Origin: Hylemonella gracilis
GTDB lineage: Bacteria; Pseudomonadota; Gammaproteobacteria; Burkholderiales; Burkholderiaceae_C
Length of the DNA: 64,000 bases
Assembly: GCF_004328645.1 (NCBI RefSeq)
Contig: NZ_CP031395.1
Span: 1,203,501-1,267,500, forward strand
Reading direction: 5' to 3'
Shown here: positions 17,690 through 28,280 of the stretch, piece after piece
How the letters are laid out: each line of letters starts with the position of its first letter
How positions within the stretch are numbered: the stretch's first letter is position 1
Notes under the pieces: model-generated
The model's input: only the letters and a program-made list of their open reading frames with translations
What the model was told of the DNA's origin: nothing
The model's database searches: none
Made by a program: the position numbers and the translations under genes

Positions 17690-18664
17690 TCAGCAGCCGG
17701 AACCCGGCCAACGCGCGCGCAGTGCCAGCAGGGGGTCGGTCTGTCCCAGATAGCCGGGGGCGACTGCCATCGGCGAGGCTGGCGTGATGCCCAGCGCGTC
17801 CAGGCCGGGCAGCCGACCAGTGGCCACATTGGGTACCTTCATCGAATCCAGGTTGTCGCGGCTCATCAGCGGTTCTCCGGGTGCGCATTCCATCAGCGCA
17901 GCTTGCAAGCGACCCAGCATGGCGGGCAGCGCGATCACCGGGCGTGGCACGCCGGCCGCTCGACCAGCCAACTGAACCAGTTCACGCAAGCTGTGCACCG
18001 AGGGTCCGCAGAGTTCGTAGGTTTGCCCGACCGTGCGTGCGTCGAGCAGGCAACGGGCCACCGCCTCGGCCACATCCTCCACCCAGACCGGCTGGAAGCG
18101 TGCTTCGGCACCGGCCAGCGGGAGCAGGGGAAAGACGCGTTGCAGCGCGGCGAAGAGGTTCAGGAAGCGGTCATCCGCACCGAAAATCACACTCGGACGC
18201 AGCACCGTGAGTTGCAGGCTTGGGCCGACCGTCGCACCGGCCGCTTCTCGCAGCACGGCTTCACCCCGGCTCTTGCTGCGCAGATAACGCGAAGGCGCGG
18301 TGGTGGCGTTCGCCGGGTCGGCGCCCAGCGCACTGACGTGGACCAGGCGCCACACGCCGCTGGTCAGGCAGGCCTGGGCCAACTTGCGCGGCAGCGCCAC
18401 GTGCACGCGCTCGAAATCGGCTTCGCGACCTTGCAGGATGGCCACCAGATGGACCACGGCGTCGTGGCCGGGCAGCAGGCGGCGCAGGGTGGCTTGGTCG
18501 TGCGCGTCGCCTTCCAGTACGGTCAGGCCCGGCAGATGCTGCACGAGACGAGCGTGCTCGGCGCGGCGTGTGAGCACCGTGAGGTCGCAGCCCCGGCGGA
18601 CCAGGTGTTCGCAGACATGGCGGCCCACGAAACCGGTACCGCCGAGCAACAGCACACGCTTCAT
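17690..18664 (-). CDS. NAD(P)-binding SDR-type protein (NDUFA9/NmrA-like)
   Basis: Atypical short-chain dehydrogenase of 324 aa. The N-terminal Rossmann motif GGTGFVG spans 8-14, followed by HLVAIL and LVHVSALGA; SRYLRSKSRGE contains the YxxxK-like pair. It resembles NDUFA9/complex I-associated NAD(P)H-binding proteins of proteobacteria, whose exact role is unsettled. Its start overlaps the stop of slt by four bases (ATGA), so the two are translationally coupled. Confidence 0.82.
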   Translation of the reverse strand: MKRVLLLGGTGFVGRHVCEHLVRRGCDLTVLTRRAEHARLVQHLPGLTVLEGDAHDQATLRRLLPGHDAVVHLVAILQGREADFERVHVALPRKLAQACLTSGVWRLVHVSALGADPANATTAPSRYLRSKSRGEAVLREAAGATVGPSLQLTVLRPSVIFGADDRFLNLFAALQRVFPLLPLAGAEARFQPVWVEDVAEAVARCLLDARTVGQTYELCGPSVHSLRELVQLAGRAAGVPRPVIALPAMLGRLQAALMECAPGEPLMSRDNLDSMKVPNVATGRLPGLDALGITPASPMAVAPGYLGQTDPLLALRARWPGSGC

Positions 18665-20964
18665 GGCAGATCTTCGACCGGTTCAGGCTTGGCCACGCCC
18701 TGTGGCCCGACGTAACCCAGGCGCACCTTGAGCGATTGCGGCTGGCCGCTCAGGACGGCGGCGTAGTTGACGGTGTTGGGCAGCACTTTTTTCACGTAAT
18801 CCCGGGTCTCGCCGAAGGGGATGTTCTCGATCCAGATGGCAGCTTCCAGCACGGGATCACTGGTGTTGCCACGCCAGGCGCGAGCGCGGGTGGGGCCGGC
18901 GTTGTAGGCCGCCGCCGCCATGGGCATGGAGCCATCGAAAGCTTCCAGTACGAGCTGGAGGTAGCTGGAGCCCAGGGCGATATTGGTGTCGCGGTCGGTG
19001 ATTTGCTTGGGTTTGTAGCTGCGCAATCCGATGCGCCGCGCCGTCCAATGCGCGGTGGCGGGCATGACCTGCATCAGGCCGGCCGCGCCCACGCTGGACT
19101 GGGCTTCGGCGATGAAGCGGCTTTCCTGTCGGATCAGGCCGTAGATGAAGGCGGGTTCCAGCCCGGTCTGCGTGGCGCGTTCCTGCACCTGTTCGCGGTA
19201 GGGCGTTGGGAAGCGCTGCGCGTAGTTCATGAAGGCGCGGGTGCGGTCGCTGGTGTTGATGCAGCGGTCCCAGACCTGGGCCTCGCAGGCCAGGGTCGCG
19301 GCCGCCAGCAGCTCGCGATCGCTCATGCCGCCGGGTACATGCAGGCCGATGGTGTAGTTCCATTCGCGCACGCCTTCATCGCGCAGGCCGATGCGAATGG
19401 CTTGCAGCGCGCGCTGCAGGCCTGGATTGTCGCGCGCGGCTTGCAGCTCTTCGGGCTTGGGTTCCGCTTGCTCGGCCGGCGCCACCACGGTCTGTCCCAG
19501 CTCTTCCAGCGCGAGCTGGCCGTAGAAATGGCTGGGCGAGGCAATGGACTGTAGCAGGGCGCGGGCACGCTGTTCGGCGTCCGGCACCTGCAGGGCCAGC
19601 ACGGCGCGGGCACGCCAGTAGACCCAGGTCGGGTCTCGCATCTGCGCGGGACTCAGGGCGGCGATGGCGTCGTTCACTTGCTGCCAGTCGTTGGCGCGCA
19701 AAGCGGCACGCACGCGCCAGAGCAGATGGTCGCTGTGCATGTTGGCAGGGTCACCCTGGGAGTAGTACTCCAGCGCCTTGTCGGACAGCAGGCGCGCGGC
19801 GCGCTTGCCAATCACGCCCCAGATCCAGCCGCGTTCCTCCTCGGTCAGCTGGGCGCGCCAGCGCAGCTTGTTCAGTTCCTCGGCCGCGGCATGCGGATCG
19901 TTGGAGGCCATGCGCACGATGGCCAGCGTCACCCATTCACGCGTCTTGGGGCGGAAGGCCGTCAGGTTCTCGTCCAGGTAGCGCCTGGGGCCGGCGTAGA
20001 GCTGGTTCAGCCCCACGGCCCAGGCCGGGTTGAGCAGGCCCACGGCCTGCTGGGCGATCTGGGGTTGGTCGAATTCAAAGCCCAGGCGCGCACGCCGCCA
20101 GACCACCATCGGGTCCAGCCGGCCGTCCTGCAAGAGGCGCTGGGCGGCCGCGGCGCAGCCTTCTCCAGGCGTGAACAGCTGGCCCAGCCACAGATCCGTC
20201 ACCTGCCGGGCGATGGCGTCGCTCACTTCGGCCGGCGTGTTACTGCCTTCTCGTGCGTAGGTCGAGTGCAGGGCGTGGCAGCGCACCTCGGGGTCGTCGT
20301 GCATGCGGAACTTGGCGTATTCGGCATCGAAGCGCGTCCAGTCACGCCGCTTGCCGAGGATCAGCAGCCAGTCGTTGCGCAGGCGGTCTTCCAGGTAACT
20401 GCCGGCATAGCGAGTCAGGAAGGCTTCGATTTCTGGTGCCTTGGCGTCTTCCAGCCGGGCGCTCAGGTCCCAGTAGGCGGCCCAGATTTCCAGGGCATGG
20501 CCGCGAAGCTGGGGCAGAAGCTCGGCCATCCGGCGGCGGTCGAGTTTTTTGTAGGCCATGCCCATGTCGCCCAACAGCATGTCCTGGCGGGATTTGTTCC
20601 AGGCCGTGGCAGCTTGCGCCACAGGTGCCGCTGGGGTGGGCACGATCGCCGCCATCGACTCGGCGTTCGGGCTGGCTTGGGGGGTGGCGGGCAGGGCTGT
20701 TTCGGGGGCGGTCGTGGCGCCAGGCAGCGTGTTGGCCGTACCGGACGTGGCCACCAGCGCGGACACGACGGGCAGCGATGCAGCCACCGGGGGCGCCAGG
20801 GGCGCACGCGCGGCGGGGCTGGCGGAGGCTGGGGCGGGCACGAGGAAGGCCGCGGGCACGTCCGGCGCGGCTTCGCCCTGGGCCGGCGCCGCCTGGCTGG
20901 GGGCAAGCAGTCCGCCAGCCAGCAACAGGCTGGTCGTCGATGTCAGAATAGCTCGAAACTTCAT
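18661..20964 (-). CDS. slt: Soluble lytic murein transglycosylase
   Basis: Periplasmic enzyme cleaving the peptidoglycan glycan strand to 1,6-anhydro products. It is 767 aa from ATG 20964; a TTG six bases upstream is the alternative. A signal peptide (about 1-27) is followed by an unusually long Ala/Pro-rich low-complexity stretch to about residue 120, then an alpha-superhelical U/L domain and a C-terminal goose-lysozyme-like domain with the catalytic Glu in IRQESRF, then VGAAGLMQVMPATA and AAYNAGPTRARAW. It is coupled to the NDUFA9-like gene downstream. Its start is only 9 bases from that of the divergent cyclo-ligase. Confidence 0.93.
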   Translation of the reverse strand: MKFRAILTSTTSLLLAGGLLAPSQAAPAQGEAAPDVPAAFLVPAPASASPAARAPLAPPVAASLPVVSALVATSGTANTLPGATTAPETALPATPQASPNAESMAAIVPTPAAPVAQAATAWNKSRQDMLLGDMGMAYKKLDRRRMAELLPQLRGHALEIWAAYWDLSARLEDAKAPEIEAFLTRYAGSYLEDRLRNDWLLILGKRRDWTRFDAEYAKFRMHDDPEVRCHALHSTYAREGSNTPAEVSDAIARQVTDLWLGQLFTPGEGCAAAAQRLLQDGRLDPMVVWRRARLGFEFDQPQIAQQAVGLLNPAWAVGLNQLYAGPRRYLDENLTAFRPKTREWVTLAIVRMASNDPHAAAEELNKLRWRAQLTEEERGWIWGVIGKRAARLLSDKALEYYSQGDPANMHSDHLLWRVRAALRANDWQQVNDAIAALSPAQMRDPTWVYWRARAVLALQVPDAEQRARALLQSIASPSHFYGQLALEELGQTVVAPAEQAEPKPEELQAARDNPGLQRALQAIRIGLRDEGVREWNYTIGLHVPGGMSDRELLAAATLACEAQVWDRCINTSDRTRAFMNYAQRFPTPYREQVQERATQTGLEPAFIYGLIRQESRFIAEAQSSVGAAGLMQVMPATAHWTARRIGLRSYKPKQITDRDTNIALGSSYLQLVLEAFDGSMPMAAAAYNAGPTRARAWRGNTSDPVLEAAIWIENIPFGETRDYVKKVLPNTVNYAAVLSGQPQSLKVRLGYVGPQGVAKPEPVEDLP

Positions 20965-20973
20965 GCGCAAATT

Positions 20974-21606
20974 ATGACCATGACTGGGCCCCGCGATATG
21001 TCAGAAAAAACCACAGGAATAAGGTCAGAAAAACAGGAACTGCGCCAGCGCCTGATTGCCGAGCGCCTGGATCTGCCCGATCGGATGGCCCGGGCGGCGG
21101 CGCTGCAGCAGGTCATGCGCATCTGGCTGATCGGACGCCCCGATCTGGTGATCGGAGCCTATTGGCCGATCAAGGGCGAATTCGACCCCTTGCCGGCCCT
21201 GCACCGGTGGAAGGAGGACGGCGAACTGCTGGACCAGGCGCAGCGCCGCCGCATAGGCCTGCCGGTGATCGACAAGGTGCACAAGACGCTGACCTTCCAC
21301 GCCTGGTACCCCGGCTGCCCCATGGAAGAGGATGCCTATGGCATTCCCAAGCCCAAGGACACGGAAGTCATCGTGCCGACCCTGCTGTTCGTTCCGTGCG
21401 TGGGGTACGGCCCCGGTGGCTACCGTCTAGGTTATGGCGGGGGGTTCTACGACCGCACGCTCGCCACCTTGCAGCCCAAGCCGCACACGGTGGGCCTGGG
21501 CTATGCGCCGGGTTTTGTCGACGACCTCGAGCCCGAGTCCCACGACATGCCCCTGGACGCCATCCTCAACGACAAGGGCGTGGTCTGGCCGGTGGGCATA
21601 GGCTGA
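20974..21606 (+). CDS. 5-formyltetrahydrofolate cyclo-ligase
   Basis: Converts 5-formyl-THF to 5,10-methenyl-THF with ATP. It is 210 aa from ATG 20974; in-frame ATGs at 20980 and 20998 are also possible and none has a clear Shine-Dalgarno. Family marks are the N-terminal KQELRQRLIAERL, the substrate/ATP loop GYGPGGYRLGYGGGFYDRTL (about 148-167) and VGLGYAPGFVDDLEPESHDMPLD. It is divergent from slt with only 9 bases between start codons, so each promoter must lie inside the other coding region or the mRNA must be leaderless. Confidence 0.92.
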   Translation: MTMTGPRDMSEKTTGIRSEKQELRQRLIAERLDLPDRMARAAALQQVMRIWLIGRPDLVIGAYWPIKGEFDPLPALHRWKEDGELLDQAQRRRIGLPVIDKVHKTLTFHAWYPGCPMEEDAYGIPKPKDTEVIVPTLLFVPCVGYGPGGYRLGYGGGFYDRTLATLQPKPHTVGLGYAPGFVDDLEPESHDMPLDAILNDKGVVWPVGIG

Positions 21607-21767
21607 GCCGGCATCGGGTTGGATGGGGCGTCCGTCCGACCCGTGTCACCTTGATTTCCGAATCCGGATTCCCAAGGTCTTGGCTTTGGCGCCGTGCAGC
21701 GGCTGGATGAGGCCGACGAGAGCTGCTGGAATGAATGTCCCAGCAACTTCGTTCAAGAGGCTTCATC

Positions 21768-22097
21768 ATGAAATCATCTTCCTTGAAATACGCACATTGG
21801 GCATTTCAGTTCTGCTTGGCCCTGGGTTTGGCCTTGGGGCTGAGTTACGTCTGGGCGGCTGTGCCCGCACAGGCTGCAAGCGCTCAAAGTGGAGGTGCGG
21901 CAAAGCCCGCCAAGCCGCCAGCCGTGGCGCAGGCCCAGCCTGGTAAGGAAACGGACAAAAAGCACACGCAGCAGGAGCGGATGAAGAACTGCAACGCCGA
22001 GGCCAGGGCCAAGACCTTGAAGGGTGACGAGCGCAAGGCCTTCATGAGTCAGTGCCTGAGCAACAAGCCGGAGGAGCAGCAGGGGGCGAAGAAATAG
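21768..22097 (+). CDS. PsiF-repeat exported protein
   Basis: Small periplasmic protein of 109 aa. A signal peptide (about 1-35, ending AQA) and an Ala/Pro/Lys linker precede one PsiF repeat, visible as RMKNCNAEARAKTL and ERKAFMSQCLS. PsiF of E. coli is induced by phosphate starvation and its function is unknown. The start at 21768 has AAGAGG seven bases upstream. It ends at a bidirectional terminator shared with the porin. No Pho box was recognised in the 160-base gap upstream. Confidence 0.83.
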   Translation: MKSSSLKYAHWAFQFCLALGLALGLSYVWAAVPAQAASAQSGGAAKPAKPPAVAQAQPGKETDKKHTQQERMKNCNAEARAKTLKGDERKAFMSQCLSNKPEEQQGAKK

Positions 22098-22133
22098 GCG
22101 CAGCCTGTCCAGCACATTCCTTTGTGACATAAA

Positions 22134-22165
22134 AAAACCCGTGCAGCATGAGCTGCACGGGTTTT
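22134..22165. terminator. Bidirectional terminator between psiF-like gene and porin
   Basis: A 14-bp perfect stem (22134-22147 with 22152-22165) and ATGA loop, with A tract on the left and T tract on the right, lies between two convergent genes. It can end transcripts from both sides. Confidence 0.93.
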
Positions 22166-22227
22166 GTTCTGAGATCGCATCAGACCAGTGCCAGGCCGAG
22201 GCCCGAGCACCGATCAGGTGGCAAGGA

Positions 22228-23361
22228 TCAGAACACCAGGATCATGCCCACGGCGAAGCCCGAAGCGGAATCTTCAGCGCTTTCGAAGAGCACGCCTTCG
22301 TCGGTCTTGGCGGAGCCAAACTCGGCATAGCCATAGACGTTCTTCAGGACTTCCTTGTTGACGAATACTTCGTAACCAGTCGTCTTCACGTCCTTGGTCG
22401 TCACAACAGTCCTCGACTTGTCCGTGTTGACGGAGTATTGGGCCCCAACGCTCCAGCCGGCCACCGTGGTCACTGCACCAAAGTTAACTTGGTTGATGGT
22501 GTCCAACTTCTGATAGTCGGCCTTGAGCTTGAATGCGCCAAAGTCATATTGAGCGCCGAAACCTGCATAAGCAGCGGTTTCATCAAAGTCATCGGTCCCC
22601 TTGTTGTCATCCTTGACGCCAGAGCCTTGGTAGGCAGCGGCCAAAGTCACCGGGCCGACAACGTAGGTCAAACCGAGGGAGGCTACGCCCTTGTTGTCTT
22701 TGTCGTCTGCACCAGTCCAGGTCGACGGATCGTCCTTATCATTGGTGGCGTCGTCCTCGTCAAAAGTCTTGCCATCAACGTAGTCTTGGCTGCCTGCCTT
22801 CACATAGCCAGCTTGAACCGTCAGGCCACCCATGCTCGGGGAGATGTACTGCAACGAATTGCTTTGACGAGCGGCGATAACGCTGCCCCAGATGCCGCTG
22901 CTGTTGGATCCATAGGACGTATTGAACGCGGAGGACACGCCGTTGGAAGCGCCGTTGAAGTCCAGGCCGATGAAAGTTTGGAAGGGCACGCTGTCTTGCT
23001 TGCCGAAACGGAACTCACCAAAACCGCCCGACAGGCCAGCCCAGGCTTGACGGTTGAACAGCGTGGTGCCACCGTTGGTGGCGCCAGAACCATCGATACC
23101 AGCTTGGTAGTTGAAGTTGGCCTTGACGCCGCTGCCGACGTCGCTGCTGCCCTTCAGGCCGAAACGCGTCGTGGAATTGCCTTCCGAGGCGCCGCCGTTG
23201 CCGCCCGAGTTCAGACCAACGTCGTTGCCCAATGCGTCACCTGCGACGCTCTTGCCGGCGCTGATGTCGAACAGGCCATAGGCGGTCACTTGGGCTTGAG
23301 CCACACCGGCAGCGCCCAACAGGGCGGCTGCGGCTGCGGCGGAAATCAGAGCTTTTTTCAT
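22228..23361 (-). CDS. General porin (Gram-negative porin_4 family)
   Basis: Trimeric outer-membrane diffusion porin of 377 aa. The signal peptide (MKKALISAAAAAALLGAAGV up to AQA) is typical for burkholderial porins, and the mature chain starts QVTAYGLFDIS. Further marks are TRFGLKGSSDVGSGVKANF, NRQAWAGLSGGFGEFRFGKQ and the terminal Phe (ILVF). The start at 23361 was chosen over an upstream ATG because AAGGA lies 8 bases before it and it opens the signal peptide. Base composition is less GC-biased than that of its neighbours, as is usual for a highly expressed porin. The 249 bases upstream hold its promoter but I could not place it. Confidence 0.92.
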   Translation of the reverse strand: MKKALISAAAAAALLGAAGVAQAQVTAYGLFDISAGKSVAGDALGNDVGLNSGGNGGASEGNSTTRFGLKGSSDVGSGVKANFNYQAGIDGSGATNGGTTLFNRQAWAGLSGGFGEFRFGKQDSVPFQTFIGLDFNGASNGVSSAFNTSYGSNSSGIWGSVIAARQSNSLQYISPSMGGLTVQAGYVKAGSQDYVDGKTFDEDDATNDKDDPSTWTGADDKDNKGVASLGLTYVVGPVTLAAAYQGSGVKDDNKGTDDFDETAAYAGFGAQYDFGAFKLKADYQKLDTINQVNFGAVTTVAGWSVGAQYSVNTDKSRTVVTTKDVKTTGYEVFVNKEVLKNVYGYAEFGSAKTDEGVLFESAEDSASGFAVGMILVF

Positions 23362-23610
23362 TTGAAAAGTCCTTGATGGGTTGAACAAAGTCTTCGAAAG
23401 ACCGTCGGGAATTATGACAGCCTAGTCACGGCCATCTGGGTGATTTCGTACGCAAGAAGCATGCCTTTGATCTGCATCAGTTGCGCCTGAGCAACAGGGA
23501 GTTGCACGGAGTGGTCTTCGCATGACGGGCGTGCGGGATGCCGTTACATCTTCGGCACTGCGCTGTTTTGGGCGGACCCGTAGATCCTCCAGAACAGGCA
23601 CCTGCCGTGC

Positions 23611-25491
23611 TCAGATTTCCACTTTGCTTCCCAACTCCACCACGGCGTTGCTGGGCAGGTTGAGGAAGTCCGCCGCGGCACTGGCGTTGTGGTGCATCTG
23701 GGCGAAAAGCTTTTCGCGCCAGGCGGCCATGCCGCCGCCCAGGGTGGGCACCACCACGTCACGCGAGAGGAAGTAGCTGGTGTTCATCGTCTCCATCAGG
23801 CAGCCGCGATTGCGCACCGGTTCCAGCGCTGCGGGCAGGTCGGGGTCGTTCTTGAAGCCGTAGTTGACGATGACTTGCCAGCAGTCATGGCCCAGCGGGG
23901 TGATTTCGATGCGCTTGTCCAGGCCAATCCAGGGCGTTTCGTGGTTGCGCACGGTGACGAAGAGGTTGTTCTCGTGCAGCACCTTGTTGTGCTTGAGGTT
24001 GTGCAGCAGGGCATTGGGTACCGCGCCGGCCTCGGCGGTCAGGAAGACCGCCGTGCCTTCGACCCGCGCGGGCGGGCTGATGAAGACGGCGTCCAGGAAG
24101 CTTCGCAGGTCGATCGCGTCGGCATGCTGCTTGTCCGCCAGCAGGCGGCGACCCCGTTTCCAGGTGAGCATGATGGTGAAGACGAAGATGCCGATCAGCA
24201 CGGGGAACCAGCCGCCATCCACGATCTTGAGCATGTTCGAGGCGACGAAGAACAGGTCGATCACGAAGAACAGGCCGGTGGCGGCGACGCACAGCGCCAG
24301 GGGGAGCTTCCAGGCGTAGCGGATGACGAAGAAAGTCAGCACCGTGGTGATCAGCATGTCCATGGTGACGACGATGCCGTAGGCCGAGGCCAGGGCTGTG
24401 GAATTGCGGAACAGCCCGATGGCGAGCACGATGGCCGCGAACAGGAACCAGTTGATCGCGGGGATGTAAATCTGCCCAGCCTCGCGCACCGAAGTGTGGC
24501 GGATCACCATGCGCGGCAGATAACCCAGCTGGATGGCCTGCTTGGTGACGGAAAACGCCGCCGTCAGCAAGGCCTGGGAGGCGATGACGGTGGCTGCGGT
24601 GGCCAGTACCACGAGGGGCAGCAGGGCCCATTCACGCAACTGCGGGGGCACCATCAGATAGAAGGGATTGCTGACCGCGCTGGGGTCTTCCAGCAGCAAG
24701 GCGCCCTGGCCGAAATAGTTGAGCAGCAGCGAAGGCATGACCACGGAGAACCAGGCCAGGCGGATGGGCTTCTTGCCGAAGTGACCCATGTCAGCGTACA
24801 GCGCCTCGGCCCCGGTGACGGTCAGCACCAGCGCGCCCAGCAGCAGGAAGGCGGTGCCCGGATTCCCGAGGATGAAGTCCAGTGCGTAATGCGGGCTGAC
24901 GGCGTAGAGGATGGTGGGATGGCGCGCGATCTGCGTGATGCCCAGCATGGCCAGCACGAAGAACCAGGTCAGCGTGATGGGGCCGAAGAAGCGTCCGATG
25001 CCACCCGTGCCGAACTTCTGCACGAAGAACAGCGCGAACAGAATGACCAATGCCGCCGGGATGATGAAGGGGTGCACACGGGGCGTGATCAGTTCCAGGC
25101 CTTCGATGGCGGAAAGCACCGAGATGGCGGGCGTGATGACACCGTCGCCGTAGAAGATGGCCGTGCCAAAGATGCCCACCATCAGCAGCACGCGACGCAG
25201 GGGCGGGCGGTCTTTCACCGCCTGTGAGGCCAGGGTCAGCATGGCGATCAGGCCGCCCTCGCCGTTGTAGTCGGCGCGCAGGATCAGCGTCACGTACTTG
25301 AGCGACACGATGACCGTGACGCTCCAGAACACCATGGAAAGAATACCGTAGACGTTGTCGGGCGTGAAGGCGATCAGCCCTGAACTGAACACGACCTTGA
25401 GCGCGTACAGCACGCTGGTGCCGATGTCGCCATAGACGATGCCGATGGCGCCCAGGGTCAGGGCGGCGAGGGAGGATTTGCTGGCGCTCAT
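23611..25491 (-). CDS. kup: Potassium transporter Kup
   Basis: Proton-coupled potassium uptake protein of 626 aa, the usual length. The N-terminal signature [20 protein letters not shown] is present, with [16 protein letters not shown] and about twelve hydrophobic helices to about 450, then a cytoplasmic domain ending ELGSKVEI. It is a single-component system for potassium at moderate to low concentration. It follows gshA by about 45 bases on the same strand. Confidence 0.96.
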   Translation of the reverse strand: MSASKSSLAALTLGAIGIVYGDIGTSVLYALKVVFSSGLIAFTPDNVYGILSMVFWSVTVIVSLKYVTLILRADYNGEGGLIAMLTLASQAVKDRPPLRRVLLMVGIFGTAIFYGDGVITPAISVLSAIEGLELITPRVHPFIIPAALVILFALFFVQKFGTGGIGRFFGPITLTWFFVLAMLGITQIARHPTILYAVSPHYALDFILGNPGTAFLLLGALVLTVTGAEALYADMGHFGKKPIRLAWFSVVMPSLLLNYFGQGALLLEDPSAVSNPFYLMVPPQLREWALLPLVVLATAATVIASQALLTAAFSVTKQAIQLGYLPRMVIRHTSVREAGQIYIPAINWFLFAAIVLAIGLFRNSTALASAYGIVVTMDMLITTVLTFFVIRYAWKLPLALCVAATGLFFVIDLFFVASNMLKIVDGGWFPVLIGIFVFTIMLTWKRGRRLLADKQHADAIDLRSFLDAVFISPPARVEGTAVFLTAEAGAVPNALLHNLKHNKVLHENNLFVTVRNHETPWIGLDKRIEITPLGHDCWQVIVNYGFKNDPDLPAALEPVRNRGCLMETMNTSYFLSRDVVVPTLGGGMAAWREKLFAQMHHNASAAADFLNLPSNAVVELGSKVEI

Positions 25492-25535
25492 GGGGGATGG
25501 CGCTGGGCCTTGGTGTTGGGTGGCCTTGCGCCGGA

Positions 25536-26846
25536 TCAGGCGTAGACCTCGGCCTCAGGGTCCGTGGCCTCCAGCTCATAGCTGGCAGCGAGCAGGCCCA
25601 GGCGAGCGACAACGCCGTACATGTAGAAGCGGTTGGGCACGGACGCGCCGGGCTTGGCGCCAGGCTGCGGCAGTTGTGTGCTTTGGTCAAAGGCCAGAGG
25701 CACATAGCTGGCGCCGGGGGCATTGAGGTTTTCGTCCTCGCCGCGTTCCGCGTGGATGCGATAGAAGCCGCCGACCACGTAGCGGTCCACCATGTAGACC
25801 ACAGGTTCGGCCACGGCATCGTGCATGCGCTCGTGGGTGAGAACGCCTTCCTGGATGATGACGCTGGGGATGTTCTTCTGCGCGCGCAGCTTGGCACGGG
25901 CGTGTTCGTTGAGGACCTGCAGGTCCTTGGCGTCGCGCACGGTCATGATGCCCTTGCCATCGGTGCCGTTGTCGGCCTTGACCACGACAAAGGGCTTTTC
26001 CTTGATGCCGTACTCCTTGTACTTGCGACGGATGCGCGCCAGCAACGTGTCGACATTGCTGCTCAGGCACTCCAGGCCGGAGTCCGTGTCGGTGTCCGAG
26101 AACGCAACGCCTTCGCACTGTTCATGCATGGGCGTGATCAACCAGGGATCAATGCCCAGCAGCTTGCCCAGGCGTTTGGCGACCTCCTCGTAGCTCTTGA
26201 AGTGGCGGCTCTTGCGCCGCAGGCTCCAGCCCGCGTGCAGTGGCGGCAGCAGGTACTGCTCGTGGATGTCTTCCAGGATGCCCGGGATGCCTGCGGACAG
26301 GTCATTGTTGAGCAGGATGGTGCAGGGGTCGAAGTCCTTCAACCCTAGACGGGTCTTGCTGCGCACCACGGGCTCCAGCGTGATGGATTCGCCGCCAGGC
26401 AGCGCGATGGTGGTGTTTTTCTTGATCGACGGACTGATGGAGCCGATGCGCACGTTCAGCCCGGTCATGTGGAAGATGCGCTGCAACTGGGCGATGTTGC
26501 TCAGGTAGAAGGTGTTGCGCCCGGCGTTCGCGGGGTCGATGTTCTCCGGAATGAGCAGCAGGTTGCGTGCTTCCGGACAGATCTTCTCCACGGCGGCCAT
26601 CGAGGCCTGCACGGCCAGGGGTAGCATCTCGGGCGTGAGGTGGTCCCAGCCGCCGGGGAAGAGGTTGGTGTCCACCGGCGCGAGCTTGAAGCCCGCGTTG
26701 CGGATGTCGACCGAGCAGTAGAAGGGCGGTGTGTGCTCCATCCACTCCAGGCGGAACCAGCGCTCTATCGCTGGCATGGAGTCCAGCACGCGCTGTTCGA
26801 GCTCGTTGATCGGCCCCGTGAGGGCGGTGATGAGATGCGGAACCAT
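25536..26846 (-). CDS. gshA: Glutamate--cysteine ligase (proteobacterial GshA type)
   Basis: First enzyme of glutathione synthesis: joins glutamate and cysteine with ATP. It is 436 aa. It belongs to the GshA class first described in acidophilic and beta-proteobacteria rather than the E. coli class: [50 protein letters not shown] (ATP-site loop) and [20 protein letters not shown]. Start 26846 has an AAAAAAGGG stretch six bases upstream; a 14-residue extension is possible. No gshB is nearby in the window. Confidence 0.9.
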   Translation of the reverse strand: MVPHLITALTGPINELEQRVLDSMPAIERWFRLEWMEHTPPFYCSVDIRNAGFKLAPVDTNLFPGGWDHLTPEMLPLAVQASMAAVEKICPEARNLLLIPENIDPANAGRNTFYLSNIAQLQRIFHMTGLNVRIGSISPSIKKNTTIALPGGESITLEPVVRSKTRLGLKDFDPCTILLNNDLSAGIPGILEDIHEQYLLPPLHAGWSLRRKSRHFKSYEEVAKRLGKLLGIDPWLITPMHEQCEGVAFSDTDTDSGLECLSSNVDTLLARIRRKYKEYGIKEKPFVVVKADNGTDGKGIMTVRDAKDLQVLNEHARAKLRAQKNIPSVIIQEGVLTHERMHDAVAEPVVYMVDRYVVGGFYRIHAERGEDENLNAPGASYVPLAFDQSTQLPQPGAKPGASVPNRFYMYGVVARLGLLAASYELEATDPEAEVYA

Positions 26847-26916
26847 GCAAACCCTTTTTTCTTGATCAGGGGCGCGAGACGCCCGCATCCCCGGGGATGC
26901 GCGGCCCGTCGGAGTG

Positions 26917-28257
26917 TCACGTCCTGACTTCTCCCTGCCCCAGCACCACCCATTTGAGCGACGTCAGCCCGGCGATGCCCACCGGGCCGCGGGCGTGGAA
27001 TTTGTCCGTGCTGATGCCGATCTCGGCGCCCAGCCCGTATTCGAAACCGTCGGCGAAGCGCGTGCTGGCGTTGACCATCACGCTGGCTGAGTCCACCTCG
27101 CGCAGGAAGCGCTGGGCATGGACATGGTCGGTGGTGAGGATGGCATCCGTGTGATGGCTGCCATAACGGTTGATGTGGGCGATCGCCTCGTCCAGACCAT
27201 CCACCACCTTGATGCTGATGATGGGGGCGAGGTATTCGGTGGACCAATCCTGCTCGGTGGCGGCCGTCAGGTTCGCGCCCTGGACCGAGGCCAGGATGGC
27301 CTGCGCCTCGGGGTCACAGCGCATCTCCACACCCTTGGCCGCGTAGATCGCGCCGATCTTCGGGAGAAATTCGCGGGCCACGCCGCGCGCGACCAGCAGG
27401 CCTTCGCTGGCGTTGCAGGGGCTGTATTTCTGGGTCTTGGCATTGTCGGACACGGCGACGGCCATGTCGATGTCGCAAGGCGCGTCGACATAGGTATGGC
27501 AATTGCCGTCCAGATGCTTGATGACGGGCACCTTGGCCTCGCGACTCACGCGCTCGATCAGGCTGCGTCCGCCGCGCGGGATGATGACGTCCACGTAGTC
27601 TGGCATGGCGACCAACTGGCCGACGGCAGCGCGGTCGGTGGTTGGCACGAGCTGCACCGCGTTGGGCGGCAGGCCAGCCTCGGTCAGCGCCTCGTGCACC
27701 AGGCGTGCAAGGGCTTTGTTGGAATCGATGGCTTCAGAACCGCCGCGCAGGATGCAGGCGTTGCCGCTCTTGATGGAGAGGCTGGCGGCCTCGATCGTTA
27801 CGTTGGGTCGGCTCTCGTAGATCATGCCGAACACGCCCAGCGGCACGCGCATCTGTCCCACGCGAATGCCTGAGGGCTGCTGCATCAGACCAGAGATCTC
27901 GCCGATGATGTCGGGCATCGCGGCAAGCTGTTCGCAGCCCAGCGCCACGGTTTCGATGATCCTCGGCGTGAGCTTGAGCCGGTCCATCATGGGGGCGCTC
28001 AGGCCCGAGGCCTGGGCCCGTTCCAGGTCCTGCGTGTTGTCGGCCTGCAAGCGGGTGGTCTGGTCACGCAGCCGCCGCGCCAGCGCGCGCAGCGCGGCGT
28101 TCTTGCGGGCTGAGCTGGCCTTGGCCATGAGTGCCGATGCCGCCCGGGCTTGGGTGCCCAGGTTCTGCATCAGGGCGATCAGGTCCGATGTGGCTGCCTC
28201 GGTTTCAGCCCCGGGCGCCGCCTGGGCGAGCAAAGGGGCTTTTTCTGGCGCGTTCAT
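26917..28257 (-). CDS. proA: Glutamate-5-semialdehyde dehydrogenase
   Basis: Gamma-glutamyl phosphate reductase of proline synthesis, 446 aa. Visible are the aldehyde-dehydrogenase-like segments [19 protein letters not shown] (NADPH site) and [17 protein letters not shown], and the active-site region [14 protein letters not shown] with [13 protein letters not shown] holding the catalytic Cys. Start 28257 (MNAPEK) is preferred; an ATG nine bases upstream is possible. It is last in the bamE-dapB-leuS-lptE-pagL-holA-proA run. The holA-proA linkage is common in betaproteobacteria. Confidence 0.95.
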   Translation of the reverse strand: MNAPEKAPLLAQAAPGAETEAATSDLIALMQNLGTQARAASALMAKASSARKNAALRALARRLRDQTTRLQADNTQDLERAQASGLSAPMMDRLKLTPRIIETVALGCEQLAAMPDIIGEISGLMQQPSGIRVGQMRVPLGVFGMIYESRPNVTIEAASLSIKSGNACILRGGSEAIDSNKALARLVHEALTEAGLPPNAVQLVPTTDRAAVGQLVAMPDYVDVIIPRGGRSLIERVSREAKVPVIKHLDGNCHTYVDAPCDIDMAVAVSDNAKTQKYSPCNASEGLLVARGVAREFLPKIGAIYAAKGVEMRCDPEAQAILASVQGANLTAATEQDWSTEYLAPIISIKVVDGLDEAIAHINRYGSHHTDAILTTDHVHAQRFLREVDSASVMVNASTRFADGFEYGLGAEIGISTDKFHARGPVGIAGLTSLKWVVLGQGEVRT

Positions 28258-28280
28258 GGAGGGCATTTTACGCCGGAGGG

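Noticed and set aside
19678..20973. Long upstream in-frame extension of the formyl-THF cyclo-ligase
   Set aside because: The extension is antisense to slt and has no family similarity; the enzyme motif region begins only after 20974.
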